DNA of 64,000 nucleotides from Scatosoma sp045614565. GTDB taxonomy: Bacteria; Bacillota; Clostridia; Christensenellales; Borkfalkiaceae. The translations under genes were made by a program, and so were the position numbers. Of this stretch, positions 13,373 through 22,568 are shown in pieces. Numbering within the stretch: position 1 is the first letter of the stretch; the number at the start of each line of letters is the position of its first letter. The notes beneath the pieces are model-generated. The model ran no database searches. It had not been told where the DNA came from and saw only the letters and a list, made by a program, of their open reading frames with translations. The stretch spans positions 1 through 64,000 of the forward strand of contig JAZLDG010000066.1 in NCBI GenBank assembly GCA_045614565.1. Direction: 5' to 3'.

Positions 13373-15739
13373 TTATTCTTCCTTTTCTTCCGTTTCAACG
13401 GGTACTTCTTGCGTTTCTTCCGTCGTCGTTTCTTCTACGACGGGAACTTCTTCTTTCGCCGTTTCTTCCACCGTTTCCGTAGCTTCCTGCTTTTCTTCGT
13501 CCGCGTAAACGTCGATGGATTTATCGTCCGTGGTATCGATCTTCTTACGCTTATACGCGTTTACGGTTGCATCTGCTTCCGCTTGCTTTGCTTTCTTCTT
13601 CTTGAAATAAATAACGAGCATGATCGCTACTACGCCGCCGACGATCAACACGCTGCCGCATACGATCAACGCAATCGCCCAGTCGGGCAAGCTTTCTTCC
13701 GTCGTTTCCGCTACTTCGGGCTTCATAAGGCTGTCTACCCAAGCGGTTTTGATTTCTTCCGCGTCCGCCGCCGTAATATCGCCTACGCGAGCAATAAACG
13801 CGTTTTCGGTCTTGAATTCCGATGCGGTGAATTTTTCTACGAATTTGTCAAATTCGCCCGCTTGATTTTCGCCGTACAATTCGCGGACGCTCTCAAAAGC
13901 CGTTGTTTCGCCCGTACGGAAATAATATTCCATCGCCGCTTGCAATTTCTCGAACGAACCGAATTTCGCGTCGTTGATATAATCAAGCACCTTTTTATAG
14001 TCTTCGTTTGCCGTTTTGATTTCCGCAGCCGTACCCATCTTCGCCGCATAGATATAGTTATACGCGTTCGCGCCGAAGAGTTGTGCGTTTGCGTAAAGCA
14101 CGGTATCGCCGAAAATTTCGGGTTTATACCATTCCGTGGTAAAATCTACGAAATCGAGCTTCAAGGGCTGATATTCCGCGTTTTCAGGACGATTTGCAAG
14201 CATTGCCGCGTAGTTGTCCGCCGTGCCGTCGTACTTAATTCTAATCAACGCTTGACCGTTGGCGTTATCGCCTTCGCTCGCCGCGTAATAGTACAAGAAT
14301 TTGCCCGTTTTATCTACTTTATAAGGGTTCGCCGCGGAAATACCTTCCACCATTACCGTTCTCACGATTTCGCCCTTGGTCGCGTCGTAATTCGCGCGGA
14401 TCAGGTTTTTGTTGGTGGAATCAAGGTATACGTAGTAATGCGTATCGCCGTCTTTGAAAATGAGCGCAGAACCCGTGTTGGTCGTGTTGGGAGCAACGAC
14501 GGTCAATTTCGCTTCTTCGTTGCCGCTTACGACGTTCCATTCGGTTTTGGTAGCCGCGTCCGCAACGTAGTAAAGCTTCGCGCTTTCGCCCGCCGAGCCG
14601 GACGTCGTTACCGTCGAACGGGTGAAATACAAGCCGCCGTCACGGTAGCCGTTAATCGTATACGAATAGCCTTCGCCAAGTACCGTCGATTCGGTGGTTT
14701 TATCCCAGTTGAACTGCGTTTTTTCAATCGCGCTCTTGCCGATACCGTCCAAAACGAGCGTACCAAGGTTTACGTACGGATAGGTCGCGTAGTCGTTAAG
14801 ATTATACTTTTCCGCACTACCTTCCGCTTTGAGCTTTTCGTTTTGCTTTTTCATATACCCGTCGAACGCGTATTCTTTGACCGCTTGATCGCCGTTGTAT
14901 ACGGTGTATTTTTCATTTGCGCCGTCTACGGTCGCCGTTGCCGTCGCGTTTACACGGTAAATTTGATTGTATTTTTCGGTAATATTGCTTTCATAGCTTA
15001 CCGTAACGCCCATCGTGTAATAAACGTCGCCGTTTTCGGGGTTTTCGGTGTCGAAATAGTAATCGGACGCACCCTTTGCAAGCACGGTATTTTCACCCGT
15101 AGCGGTATTGAACGAACGGAGATATTTCACCGTCGTACTATCTTCCGTAACCGAGTCCACGTACACGCAATAAACGTCCTTTTTACCGTCGTTGTTCTTG
15201 TCCACGCCCGGTTGCACGAAACGGTACGCCGCTTTATTGTCCGAAACACGGAAATAATAATTATTCATATGCCCTTCCGTGCCGTCGAGCTTCGCGCGCT
15301 TGAAATCCAAGTACGAGTTTTCCACGACGCCGTGGGTACTTCTACCCGTCGTAGGCGTTGCGTAATACACGTAATCGTCGTAAATATAAATACCCGCGTC
15401 GTAGTTTTGCGCTACGAACAGGGACGGAACGACCGTTTTTACCGTTTCATCGGTGAAATTTCCCGCTGCAAGATCGGCTTTGGAAACGCGCATAAGCGCG
15501 GCTTTCACGACTTCGCCGTAAACGTTGCTTGCGGTATAGTCTTCCTGACCGTTGATAAAGTAAATATAGTCGCCTTTTTCTACGGCAAAACCGCCGTTGG
15601 AAGAAACGGGAGCCGCCGCGTCAAAACCCGTAAGCGCGTCCCCTTTATAATCGGCTACGTCGCCGCAAGCGACGAATGCCGTCGATACGCAAACCGTTGC
15701 CAGCGCGATACCGAGTACTTTTTTAAGCTTATCCCTCAT
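13373..15739 (-). CDS. Surface lipoprotein with C-terminal membrane helix, unknown function
   Basis: A 788-residue exported protein of unknown function. The N-terminus is a lipoprotein signal peptide with lipobox-like VACG (Cys at residue 25). The extracellular part contains many short segments of the form DYIYFINGQ, DYVYYATP and GGLYFTRS, suggesting beta-propeller-like repeats of the DUF5050 kind. Near the C-terminus a strong transmembrane helix (WAIALIVCGSVLIVGGVVAIMLV) is followed by a basic stretch and a long Glu/Thr/Val-rich cytoplasmic tail. Having both a lipid anchor and a C-terminal membrane helix is unusual. The start ATG has AAGGAGT upstream, with a -10 TATAAT and -35 TTGCTT beyond it. 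It is monocistronic. Confidence 0.8.
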   Translation of the reverse strand: MRDKLKKVLGIALATVCVSTAFVACGDVADYKGDALTGFDAAAPVSSNGGFAVEKGDYIYFINGQEDYTASNVYGEVVKAALMRVSKADLAAGNFTDETVKTVVPSLFVAQNYDAGIYIYDDYVYYATPTTGRSTHGVVENSYLDFKRAKLDGTEGHMNNYYFRVSDNKAAYRFVQPGVDKNNDGKKDVYCVYVDSVTEDSTTVKYLRSFNTATGENTVLAKGASDYYFDTENPENGDVYYTMGVTVSYESNITEKYNQIYRVNATATATVDGANEKYTVYNGDQAVKEYAFDGYMKKQNEKLKAEGSAEKYNLNDYATYPYVNLGTLVLDGIGKSAIEKTQFNWDKTTESTVLGEGYSYTINGYRDGGLYFTRSTVTTSGSAGESAKLYYVADAATKTEWNVVSGNEEAKLTVVAPNTTNTGSALIFKDGDTHYYVYLDSTNKNLIRANYDATKGEIVRTVMVEGISAANPYKVDKTGKFLYYYAASEGDNANGQALIRIKYDGTADNYAAMLANRPENAEYQPLKLDFVDFTTEWYKPEIFGDTVLYANAQLFGANAYNYIYAAKMGTAAEIKTANEDYKKVLDYINDAKFGSFEKLQAAMEYYFRTGETTAFESVRELYGENQAGEFDKFVEKFTASEFKTENAFIARVGDITAADAEEIKTAWVDSLMKPEVAETTEESLPDWAIALIVCGSVLIVGGVVAIMLVIYFKKKKAKQAEADATVNAYKRKKIDTTDDKSIDVYADEEKQEATETVEETAKEEVPVVEETTTEETQEVPVETEEKEE

Positions 15740-15818
15740 CGTAAAGGACTCCTTGATAATAAAAGTTTCAAATCCACGTAATGAAAGACGTATATACGCC
15801 CACTTTTACGCATATTCT

Positions 15819-15847
15819 ATTATAACTCAAAACGCCGATTAAAGCAA
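15819..15847 (-). promoter_or_regulatory. Predicted promoter of the 788-residue lipoprotein gene
   Basis: Minus-strand -35 TTGCTT (15842-15847) and -10 TATAAT (15819-15824), 17-base spacer. The same TTGCTT/TATAAT pair recurs at fba and at the glycosyltransferase gene. Confidence 0.65.
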
Positions 15848-15919
15848 TTCTTTTTTCCCTTTTTTTATGTGAATTTTTAGGAAATTAACTGAAATTTTTA
15901 ATTAGGAGATATTTTTAGC

Positions 15920-16174
15920 GTGGAGCCGTTCGGAATATTACGATTTTTACAAGCCATGCAAGCCCTTGCGCCTACTCCCGCGTCGGACGAAAAGCAAAAA
16001 CCGTCGCCAACGCCCCCGTCCCAAACGGACGAAAAACCGCCCCAAAACGGAGAAGAAAACACGCAAACGGCTTCTTCTCTATCCCAAGACGGCAGTCCTG
16101 CCCAAAACGCCGTTTTAGGCTTTTTACAAGCCCACGACGAACGAGCCAAACGAACGAAAAAAGAAACGCATTGA
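15920..16174 (+). CDS. 84-residue hypothetical protein with repeated FLQA ends
   Basis: A small plus-strand ORF with GTG start, AGGAGA ten bases upstream, and a stop codon inside the loop of a perfect terminator. The N-terminal GILRFLQAMQAL and the C-terminal AVLGFLQAHDERAKR are similar short amphipathic helices joined by a Pro/Ser/Gln/Glu-rich linker of about 45 residues. No signal peptide or cysteines. The two-helix-with-linker layout suggests a small adaptor or scaffold, but this is speculative. I do not recognise the family. It converges on rplM-rpsI. Confidence 0.6.
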   Translation: MEPFGILRFLQAMQALAPTPASDEKQKPSPTPPSQTDEKPPQNGEENTQTASSLSQDGSPAQNAVLGFLQAHDERAKRTKKETH

Positions 16175-16188
16175 ATGCGTTTCTTTTT
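16158..16188. terminator. Bidirectional terminator between the 84-residue ORF and rpsI
   Basis: AAAAAGAAACGCA pairs perfectly with TGCGTTTCTTTTT around TTGAA (13 bp). It works for the plus ORF and for the rplM-rpsI operon. Confidence 0.9.
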
Positions 16189-16202
16189 GATTGTCTTTGA
16201 AA

Positions 16203-16616
16203 TTATCTCTTCGAGAACTGCGGTGCACGACGAGCTTTCTTCAAGCCGTACTTCTTTCTTTCCTTTGCACGGGGATCGCGCGTAAGGAAACCTGCCGCTT
16301 TGAGTACGGGACGGCTGTTTTCTTCCGCTTCCAAAAGCGCACGCGCTACGCCAAGACGAATTGCGCCTGCTTGACCCGTGTAGCCGCCGCCGATAACGTT
16401 GACGAGTACGTCGTACTTGCCTTCCGCTTCAACCGCAACAAGGGGTTGTTTTACGATATATTGCAAAGTTCCTTGGGGGAAATAGTCTTCAAAAGCGCGG
16501 TCGTTGATAACGATCGTACCGTTGCCGCCGGGGATTAAACGAACGCGAGCGATTGCTTTCTTTCTTCTACCCGTGCCCCAGAATTGAATTTTCTTTTTAA
16601 CGTTTGCTTTTGCCAT
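16203..16616 (-). CDS. rpsI: 30S ribosomal protein S9
   Basis: Small-subunit protein whose C-terminal tail reaches the P-site tRNA. At 137 residues it is slightly long because of an N-terminal MAKANVKKK extension. Family blocks visible are FWGTGRRKKAIARVRLIPG, GGGYTGQAGAIRLGVARALL, and the basic C-terminus DPRAKERKKYGLKKARRAPQFSKR ending in the conserved SKR. It follows rplM by 17 bases, with a GGAGAG ribosome-binding site in the gap, the near-universal rplM-rpsI arrangement. Confidence 0.99.
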   Translation of the reverse strand: MAKANVKKKIQFWGTGRRKKAIARVRLIPGGNGTIVINDRAFEDYFPQGTLQYIVKQPLVAVEAEGKYDVLVNVIGGGYTGQAGAIRLGVARALLEAEENSRPVLKAAGFLTRDPRAKERKKYGLKKARRAPQFSKR

Positions 16617-16633
16617 TTTTCAATTCTCTCCTT

Positions 16634-17065
16634 TTAGTCTACTTTGAGTACTTCGGGCTTTTGTGCCGCGTGGTTGTGTTCCGCGCCCTTGTAAACGCGA
16701 AGCTTTTTAAGCATTACTCTGCCAAGACTGTTTTTAGGAAGCATACCTTTCACTGCTTCATAAACGGCAAGGTCGCTCTTTTCCGCCATCAATTTCTTGT
16801 AGGAAATTTCTTTCAAGCCGCCGATGTAGCCCGTGTGGTATCTGTAAAATTTATCTTCCAACTTCTTACCCGTCAAAACGACTTTGTCGGTGTTGATTAC
16901 GATAACGAAATCACCCGTGTCAACGTTGGGAGTGAAGGTGGGTTTATGCTTGCCGCGAAGAACGGAAGCGACGCGGGTAGCAAGACGTCCAAGCGGCAAA
17001 CCCGCTGCGTCTACGACATACCACTTTCTTTCAACCGTTTCGGCGTGCGCCATATAGGTTTTCAT
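16634..17065 (-). CDS. rplM: 50S ribosomal protein L13
   Basis: An early-assembly 23S rRNA-binding protein of 143 residues, the normal length. Blocks seen are KTYMAHAETVERKWYVVDA, PLGRLATRVASVLRGKHKP, the NVDTGDFVIVINTDKVVLTGKK centre, and GMLPKNSLGRVMLKKLRVYKGAEHNH. The ATG follows AAGGAGTAAC. A consensus promoter (TTGACT-17-TACAAT) and a folded leader resembling the Firmicutes L13 leader lie upstream, so autogenous control by L13 is likely. Confidence 0.99.
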   Translation of the reverse strand: MKTYMAHAETVERKWYVVDAAGLPLGRLATRVASVLRGKHKPTFTPNVDTGDFVIVINTDKVVLTGKKLEDKFYRYHTGYIGGLKEISYKKLMAEKSDLAVYEAVKGMLPKNSLGRVMLKKLRVYKGAEHNHAAQKPEVLKVD

Positions 17066-17100
17066 AATATGTTACTCCTTATTTCGTGTGTATTTTCTTG

Positions 17101-17155
17101 GTTGCTTTTCTTTGCGGTCAACTCTTGTTTTTCCGTTCAACTAACGGGGAAAAAC
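17101..17155 (-). ncRNA. Ribosomal L13 leader (cis-regulatory RNA)
   Basis: Between promoter and rplM the RNA folds into a hairpin GTTTTT-CC-CCGTT/AACGG-AAAAAC with loop AGTTG (17127-17155) and a second small stem GTTG/CAAC enclosing ACCGCAAAG (17101-17122). The GAGTTGACCGCAAAG string and the layout resemble the L13 leader family known from Firmicutes; I recall the family but cannot run a covariance search. Confidence 0.6.
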
Positions 17156-17190
17156 GGGATTTTCAAGGGTTTTCCGTAACTTGCCTATTT

Positions 17191-17219
17191 ATTGTATTAT
17201 GAAACGAAATTTAAGTCAA
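17191..17219 (-). promoter_or_regulatory. Promoter of rplM-rpsI
   Basis: Minus-strand -35 TTGACT (17214-17219) and -10 TACAAT (17191-17196), 17-base spacer. The remainder of the intergenic DNA (17220-17324) is T-rich with nothing further that I recognise. Confidence 0.8.
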
Positions 17220-17324
17220 GCTGTTTTGCGTGGGGTTTTTCAATTTTTTTTATTTTTTTTAATTTTTTTTTCAAATCCCGAAAAATCAAGGAAATTCCCC
17301 CGTTTGCTTTATGCCGATAACGAA

Positions 17325-17352
17325 AAAGAAACGGCGAATTTGCCGTTTCTTT
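17325..17352 (-). terminator. Terminator of fba
   Basis: AAAGAAACGGC pairs with GCCGTTTCTTT around a 6-base loop, with T-run on the minus strand. Confidence 0.85.
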
Positions 17353-17370
17353 ATATTATTATACTCTAAA

Positions 17371-18309
17371 TTAGAACGCTTTGCCAGCCGAGCCTAAAAC
17401 GTTGACGATCTTATGCTTCACCATTTCTTTCATCATCGCACGCGCGTCGCCAAGATATTGACGGGGGTCGAAATGCGAAGGTTGTTCGGTGAAATGCTTT
17501 CTAATCGCTGCCGTGAACGCTACGCGAAGGTCGGAGTCGATATTGATTTTGCAAACCGCCATTTGTGCCGCTTTGCGGAGTTCGCTTTCGGGAATACCGA
17601 TAGCGTCGGGCATATGACCGCCGAACTGGTTGACGATCGCAACCTTGTCCTGCGGAACGGACGAAGCACCGTGCAAAACGATGGGGAAACCGGGCAATCT
17701 CTTGCCGATTTCTTCCAAGATATCCAAACGGAGTTTGGGGTCTTGTCCGGGCTTGAATTTATACGCGCCGTGGCTCGTACCGATGGCAATCGCCAAGGAA
17801 TCGATACCCGTGCGAGCGGTAAATTCTTCTACTTCGTCGGGGGACGTGAACTGCGCGTCAGCCGCGTCTACGTTTACGTCGTCTTCAATCCCTGCAAGCT
17901 TACCAAGCTCTGCTTCTACGACTACGCCGTGGTCGTGTGCGTATTCTACGACTTTTTTCGTGATTGCGATATTTTCTTCCCAAGGATGCGAAGAAGCGTC
18001 GATCATAACGGACGTAAAGCCACCGTCGATAGATGCTTTACAAATTTCAAAATCCGCGCCGTGATCAAGGTGCATAGCGACGGGAATATCGTTGGTTTCC
18101 ACGGCAGCTTGTACGAGATGCTTCAAGTATACGGGGTTCGCGTACTTTCTCGCACCTGCGGAAACCTGCAAAATAACGGGCGATTTTTCTTCATTCGCCG
18201 CTTCCACGATCGCTTGGATCATTTCCATATTGTTTACGTTAAACGCGCCGATCGCGTACTTTTCAGCGTACGCTCTCTTAAACATTTCAGTAGTAGTTAC
18301 CAAAGGCAT
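17371..18309 (-). CDS. fba: Class II fructose-1,6-bisphosphate aldolase
   Basis: Zinc-dependent glycolytic and gluconeogenic aldolase. The 312-residue protein starts LVTTTEMFKRAYAEKYAIGAFNVNN and carries HLDHGADFEICKASIDGGFTSVMIDASS with metal-binding His, YAHDHGVVVEAELG, and FPIVLHGASSVPQ with a further His ligand. A late block is CKINIDSDLRVAFTAAIRK. I chose ATG 18309, seven bases after GGAGGA, over an in-frame codon five residues upstream. It is monocistronic with its own promoter and terminator. Confidence 0.98.
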   Translation of the reverse strand: MPLVTTTEMFKRAYAEKYAIGAFNVNNMEMIQAIVEAANEEKSPVILQVSAGARKYANPVYLKHLVQAAVETNDIPVAMHLDHGADFEICKASIDGGFTSVMIDASSHPWEENIAITKKVVEYAHDHGVVVEAELGKLAGIEDDVNVDAADAQFTSPDEVEEFTARTGIDSLAIAIGTSHGAYKFKPGQDPKLRLDILEEIGKRLPGFPIVLHGASSVPQDKVAIVNQFGGHMPDAIGIPESELRKAAQMAVCKINIDSDLRVAFTAAIRKHFTEQPSHFDPRQYLGDARAMMKEMVKHKIVNVLGSAGKAF

Positions 18310-18344
18310 AAATTTGTCCTCCAAAGTTTTTTCATACGTTTCCT

Positions 18345-18373
18345 ATTATACAGCATTTTATAAAAAAAAGCAA
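18345..18373 (-). promoter_or_regulatory. Promoter of fba
   Basis: Minus-strand -35 TTGCTT (18368-18373) and -10 TATAAT (18345-18350), 17-base spacer. Confidence 0.7.
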
Positions 18374-18397
18374 ACGAATGTATAGCCGTTTTGAAAA

Positions 18398-18460
18398 TTC
18401 GCCCAAGCGATTTTTTTATGCGCTTGGGCGAAAACAAGGCAGGCTAATTTGCCCGCCTTG
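18398..18460 (-). terminator. Double hairpin ending the envelope operon
   Basis: A perfect 12-bp stem TTCGCCCAAGCG/CGCTTGGGCGAA (18398-18432) is preceded in the direction of transcription by CAAGGCGGGC/GCCTGCCTTG (18435-18460, one mismatch). Both lie just past the stop of the 797-residue lipoprotein and before the fba promoter. Confidence 0.75.
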
Positions 18461-18485
18461 CGAAAATGAAGTTTTATTTCATTTC

Positions 18486-20879
18486 TTATTTCGTGAACGT
18501 TTGCGCCGTACCGTCGATTACGAGCGATACGCTGTCGAACGTTACGTCAACGATCGAGCAAGCGTTGGTAAGCGCAAAGCCCGTTACTGCGCAATCGCCT
18601 GCCCCGGGAAGCGCGCTGAACGTAATTGCGTATACGCCTGCTTCTGCCGTTTCCGCGATTTCGTATGCACAAGTATACGTCTTGTTCGCAGACTGGTCTT
18701 TCCACATACTAAAATCCGGAACGTATTCGCCGTATTCAATCGTTACGGTATCTTCTTCAAACGTCAAAACATACGTGTTATAGCACGTGAAGTTACCGAA
18801 AGGAATAGGATCGCCAACTTGGCAGTTCCATTCGCCAACGATTGCATCTGCCGCCGTTACTTCTTCTTTTTCCATTTCGTCGTATTCCACGTTTACGATA
18901 CCGATATCCAAACCGTAGCTATCGTTAAGCTTTAACGCGTAAGTGGTGTACGGTTCGCCAAATCTACTTTCCAAACGGATAGAGCCGTCGTAGTCAATCG
19001 CAGCGTAACCCATAAACAACGTTTCTTCGCCGTCACCATAAGGGTCAACCGTTACACCCCACCAACCAGCGTCTACAACCGCCACTTTGGTAATCGTAAC
19101 CTGTGCGTTACCGAAATTATCGTCCCAGTTAGCAAACGTGAATTTCACTCTATCGTACCAAGCTTCGCCCAGCATTTCATTTTCTTCCACGAGAATATCG
19201 TAGGTGTAAGAACCGTTGAAAATAGAAGCCATCGTAGGAGCAGCCTTTACGATCACCGTTACGGACGTGGTAACCGTCGTATCTTCCGTTGCGGTAAACG
19301 TAAAGGTGTATTCACCTGCCGCAAGCGCGGAAAGATCATAAACCGTAAGATAAGACGTTGCGTACGTTTCTTCGTTGTATACGGGATAGGTATCGTCTTC
19401 CGCCGTAATCGTTACGTCTTGATTATCCTTATCCTTTACCGTAACGGTGTAACCGTCCGTCTTATCCAACACTGCGCCAAGAAGATAGCTTTCGCCAGCG
19501 AAAATCTTAATATCTTCTTCCGCTTCGGAGAACTCTGCATAGTAATCACCGGGCACCACTTGACCAACAACAATAGTCGTAGGAGCAGGAGCAACGACGG
19601 TAACGTTAATCGTCTTTTCAACGCCGTTTACGCTCACTTTCAAAGCAAACGTGCTACCAACGTCGGCAGGCGTGGACAACGTGATTTCACCGTCAAAATA
19701 ATTAACGGAAAGGCTCGTTTCCCATTCGTCGCCATTTACGTTATCGCCCGAGAATTCCACTACCGCATAATCCATAGAAGCCGTTTCAGGCAACGTTTCC
19801 GTAACGTAAAGCACCGTATCGTAACCCTTTTCGATATTGAGCGCGGTTACTTCTTCAAAGTTCGCGTCTACGAGCTTATAGCTCGTTACCGTCAAATCCG
19901 CAGGTTTATACGGATTAACGTCCGCTTTTTCTTCCGCAAACTGCTTCGCCGTAGCGGTTGCTTCTTGCGTTGTTTCCGCGTTTTCCGCTACGCTATACAA
20001 TACGCTTTCGTCTTCTTGCGGGGTTGCTACGATCGCTTCGCCCGTATACGCTTTCGCGTTGACGGTTACTTCGCTGATAAAGTAGTTCGTTTCGTCAAGC
20101 TTGAAGGAAACGGTGGTTACGTAGAAACAAGGCTCCCAAGCATCGGAGTAAGTACCGAAGCTGAACGAATATACGCCGTCTTCTACGCTCGTCGTAAAGT
20201 CTTTATTCAAATCTTCTTTCGCAAAATCGTACAAGTTATTTACGATACCGAATGCGCCACAAAATACCACGTCTTCCAAATCAAGATAATCTAAGGAAAG
20301 CTTCGCACCGTAAAGATGATCTTTTTGTACGTTCGCATAAGCGGATTCGCTCTTAATCATTTCGTATTCGCCCGCGTACGTCGTAACGCTTACGCCGAAA
20401 GGCTCGCCTGCCGCGTCAAGAGAGAAATAATATTCATAGTTGATATCTGCGTCGTTTACGTAGGTATAACCGTCTTTGAATGCGTAGGTTTGTTTGCTTT
20501 CGTTAAAGTCTACGAGTTCGCCGTATTTAACCACGGAATTTTGTACTTTCGCAACGGCAATCGCTTTCGCCACGTCGGAAACGTCGGGCGTGCCGTAGCC
20601 GCAAAGCGTACAAATGCCTGCGTCGTTGTTTACGTGCGTGCAAAGTACGTAGCCGCAATCGTCGCAGTCGCCGTCTTTATCCGCGTCGTTATGTACCGCA
20701 AATTCCTTCTTGTAAACGTCCGCATGCGCCGCTTCTTCGCAGGTCGTTTCTTTCCAGTGTGCGTTCACGTCTGATTTCCAGTCGCTCCAAGTATGCGTGT
20801 GCACTTCGGGTTGTTCGCAAGCGGCAAAAGCCGTCGCGCAAAGAGCCACGCTCAATGCTAATAAGATACATTTCTTCAT
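18486..20879 (-). CDS. Large secreted lipoprotein, unknown function
   Basis: A 797-residue exported protein that I cannot assign. Signal peptide with lipobox AFAAC (Cys at residue 20). Residues ~27-95 hold a His/Trp/Cys-rich module (HTHTWSDW, NAHWKETTCEEAAHAD, then DKDGDCDDCGYVLCTH and GICTLCGYG), a pattern I associate with surface proteins of gut Clostridia and that may bind metal. The remainder is Thr/Val/Glu-rich beta-type sequence with Ig- or Big-like modules. The ATG follows AAGGAGG. It lies 54 bases after the previous lipoprotein gene, so it may be the last gene of the MoxR/VWA operon. Confidence 0.8.
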   Translation of the reverse strand: MKKCILLALSVALCATAFAACEQPEVHTHTWSDWKSDVNAHWKETTCEEAAHADVYKKEFAVHNDADKDGDCDDCGYVLCTHVNNDAGICTLCGYGTPDVSDVAKAIAVAKVQNSVVKYGELVDFNESKQTYAFKDGYTYVNDADINYEYYFSLDAAGEPFGVSVTTYAGEYEMIKSESAYANVQKDHLYGAKLSLDYLDLEDVVFCGAFGIVNNLYDFAKEDLNKDFTTSVEDGVYSFSFGTYSDAWEPCFYVTTVSFKLDETNYFISEVTVNAKAYTGEAIVATPQEDESVLYSVAENAETTQEATATAKQFAEEKADVNPYKPADLTVTSYKLVDANFEEVTALNIEKGYDTVLYVTETLPETASMDYAVVEFSGDNVNGDEWETSLSVNYFDGEITLSTPADVGSTFALKVSVNGVEKTINVTVVAPAPTTIVVGQVVPGDYYAEFSEAEEDIKIFAGESYLLGAVLDKTDGYTVTVKDKDNQDVTITAEDDTYPVYNEETYATSYLTVYDLSALAAGEYTFTFTATEDTTVTTSVTVIVKAAPTMASIFNGSYTYDILVEENEMLGEAWYDRVKFTFANWDDNFGNAQVTITKVAVVDAGWWGVTVDPYGDGEETLFMGYAAIDYDGSIRLESRFGEPYTTYALKLNDSYGLDIGIVNVEYDEMEKEEVTAADAIVGEWNCQVGDPIPFGNFTCYNTYVLTFEEDTVTIEYGEYVPDFSMWKDQSANKTYTCAYEIAETAEAGVYAITFSALPGAGDCAVTGFALTNACSIVDVTFDSVSLVIDGTAQTFTK

Positions 20880-20933
20880 AATAAGCCTCCTTTTGCTTAA
20901 ATTTTTGAAGTTATATTTGCCAAATTCGCGGGT

Positions 20934-22565
20934 TTACTGATAATACCCGCAAACGAAAAGCCATTGATCGTCTTCCGTCGCGTAAACGGGGTAATCGGGG
21001 TTTGTTTCCGCCCAACCGTCGCCGTCCATAAACAAAAGCTGATTGACGGAATATTTTTGAATAAACGCCCGCAATTCTTCGGTGACGGGGTACGCGCCGT
21101 CCTTGTTCACGTAATCGGCGTAACCCTTAATCCCGATCGTTTCCGTCGGAAACCCGAAATCTTCGGGTTTGGCGTTGCCGTATACCGAGCAGGACATCGA
21201 ATACGCTTTGTCGTAGCCTTCTACGAACAGTTTATAATTTTCCGTATTATTAGAAACGGTCAAATTTTTATTCCCGCGGTACTCGATCGCCGTGAACGCC
21301 GTATCGATAAAGCGATTAGGTTTATCGATGACCGCATACAGCACGGGTCCGTAGCCAAAGCCGTAGCCGTACAAGCCGTCGCCCGTATATACCGTTTCGT
21401 CGTATAAGTGATAAAAGCCCGTTTTTGCGTTCAGCTTATACATATCCGCGTCGAAGATATTGACGCCGCTTTCCTGCTTCTCCGCCCAAGTCCACGTGCC
21501 TACGCCTACGCCCAAGCTACGCATATACCGATCGATATAATTTTCCATATACCCGTTTTTCTCGATAAACGAGTTTAACGCGACGGTGTCCGTAAACGTT
21601 TTCGTATCCAACGCGCAAAGCTTGTCAAACTGCGTTTTTAACGCCGTTTCCTCCGCCGTGGGAAGCAGGGTCTTGATTTCGTCGAAGGAAAGCGCGGAAA
21701 TCCGTTTTAATTCCTTGCCCATTATCGAATACAATTCGTTCGGCTGCATCATTTGCGCTTTTCCGCTCTCGCCGTTATAGCCCAAGTCATTATCTTTCGC
21801 GATAGCAAAATTGATATACACGGGATATTGCGAGTCTTTATGCGTGGCTTGTACGCCGAACGAGTACACGTTGCCGAGCATATCTTTCGTAAGCTTCACG
21901 TCGAACAAGGCGTTTCGGGTATAATCGTTGCAATACAGACTTCCGTCGTCTTGGATATGCGAAAAATATTTAACTGCAAACGTACCCGTATAAATACGAA
22001 GCAAGGGATTGATACGGTTTTGTACGGTGTCTACCCACGTTTCAATCGTGTACCGACCTTCGCGCGTCGGCTCGTACTGATAATACACGATATCGCTTTC
22101 GTCGGCGATTTCTACTTGATACACGCCCAGCCGAGAAATGGTAATGCTTTGATACAAGCCCTTGCCTTCCCCGCGCGTTTTCACGATACTGTAAAAATTC
22201 ACTACGACGTCCTTATTTTCATTCGTCGCCGTGTAGGCGTTGGGGTTATAGGCGTATCCTTCGGGAATACCGATGACCGTGACTTGATAATCCCCGTCCA
22301 AACCCGTTTTGGTGGCTACGCCGTCCACGAAATCGGCCCTATAAATATTGAAGCCGTCGCTCCATTGCGCCTGCAAGCCGTCGGTGTCAGTATAATACGC
22401 ATTTGCGTCGTCGAGGCGTAAACGGACGGTGAACGCGTTTTGCTGATCCCCGCCCCCCAAGGACGTATTTCCGCCCGTGGAATTATTAATTCCATTATAC
22501 ACCCCGCACGCGGAAAAAGCAAGCAAAAGCAGGGAAATTATGCAGCAAACGAAGGTTTTTTTCAT
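20934..22565 (-). CDS. Lipoprotein of the MoxR/VWA operon, unknown function
   Basis: A 543-residue exported protein with lipobox FSAC (Cys at residue 20) and no domain I recognise. After a Gly/Asn/Ser-rich linker come beta-rich segments (AFTVRLRLDDANAYYTDTDG, GDYQVTVIGIPEGYAYNPNAY), then an alpha/beta half rich in Tyr and Asp. It begins three bases after the stop of the double-VWA gene, with GGAGAG as ribosome-binding site, so it is certainly co-transcribed. Position suggests an outer-face partner of the VWA complex; that is inference from neighbours. Confidence 0.8.
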   Translation of the reverse strand: MKKTFVCCIISLLLLAFSACGVYNGINNSTGGNTSLGGGDQQNAFTVRLRLDDANAYYTDTDGLQAQWSDGFNIYRADFVDGVATKTGLDGDYQVTVIGIPEGYAYNPNAYTATNENKDVVVNFYSIVKTRGEGKGLYQSITISRLGVYQVEIADESDIVYYQYEPTREGRYTIETWVDTVQNRINPLLRIYTGTFAVKYFSHIQDDGSLYCNDYTRNALFDVKLTKDMLGNVYSFGVQATHKDSQYPVYINFAIAKDNDLGYNGESGKAQMMQPNELYSIMGKELKRISALSFDEIKTLLPTAEETALKTQFDKLCALDTKTFTDTVALNSFIEKNGYMENYIDRYMRSLGVGVGTWTWAEKQESGVNIFDADMYKLNAKTGFYHLYDETVYTGDGLYGYGFGYGPVLYAVIDKPNRFIDTAFTAIEYRGNKNLTVSNNTENYKLFVEGYDKAYSMSCSVYGNAKPEDFGFPTETIGIKGYADYVNKDGAYPVTEELRAFIQKYSVNQLLFMDGDGWAETNPDYPVYATEDDQWLFVCGYYQ

Positions 22566-22568
22566 AAT

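Noticed and set aside
13328..15781. An open plus-strand frame of more than 800 codons opposite the 788-residue lipoprotein gene
   Set aside because: The conceptual product is dominated by Arg, Phe and Val without domains, as expected for the antisense of this codon usage. The minus-strand gene has signal peptide, promoter and terminator.
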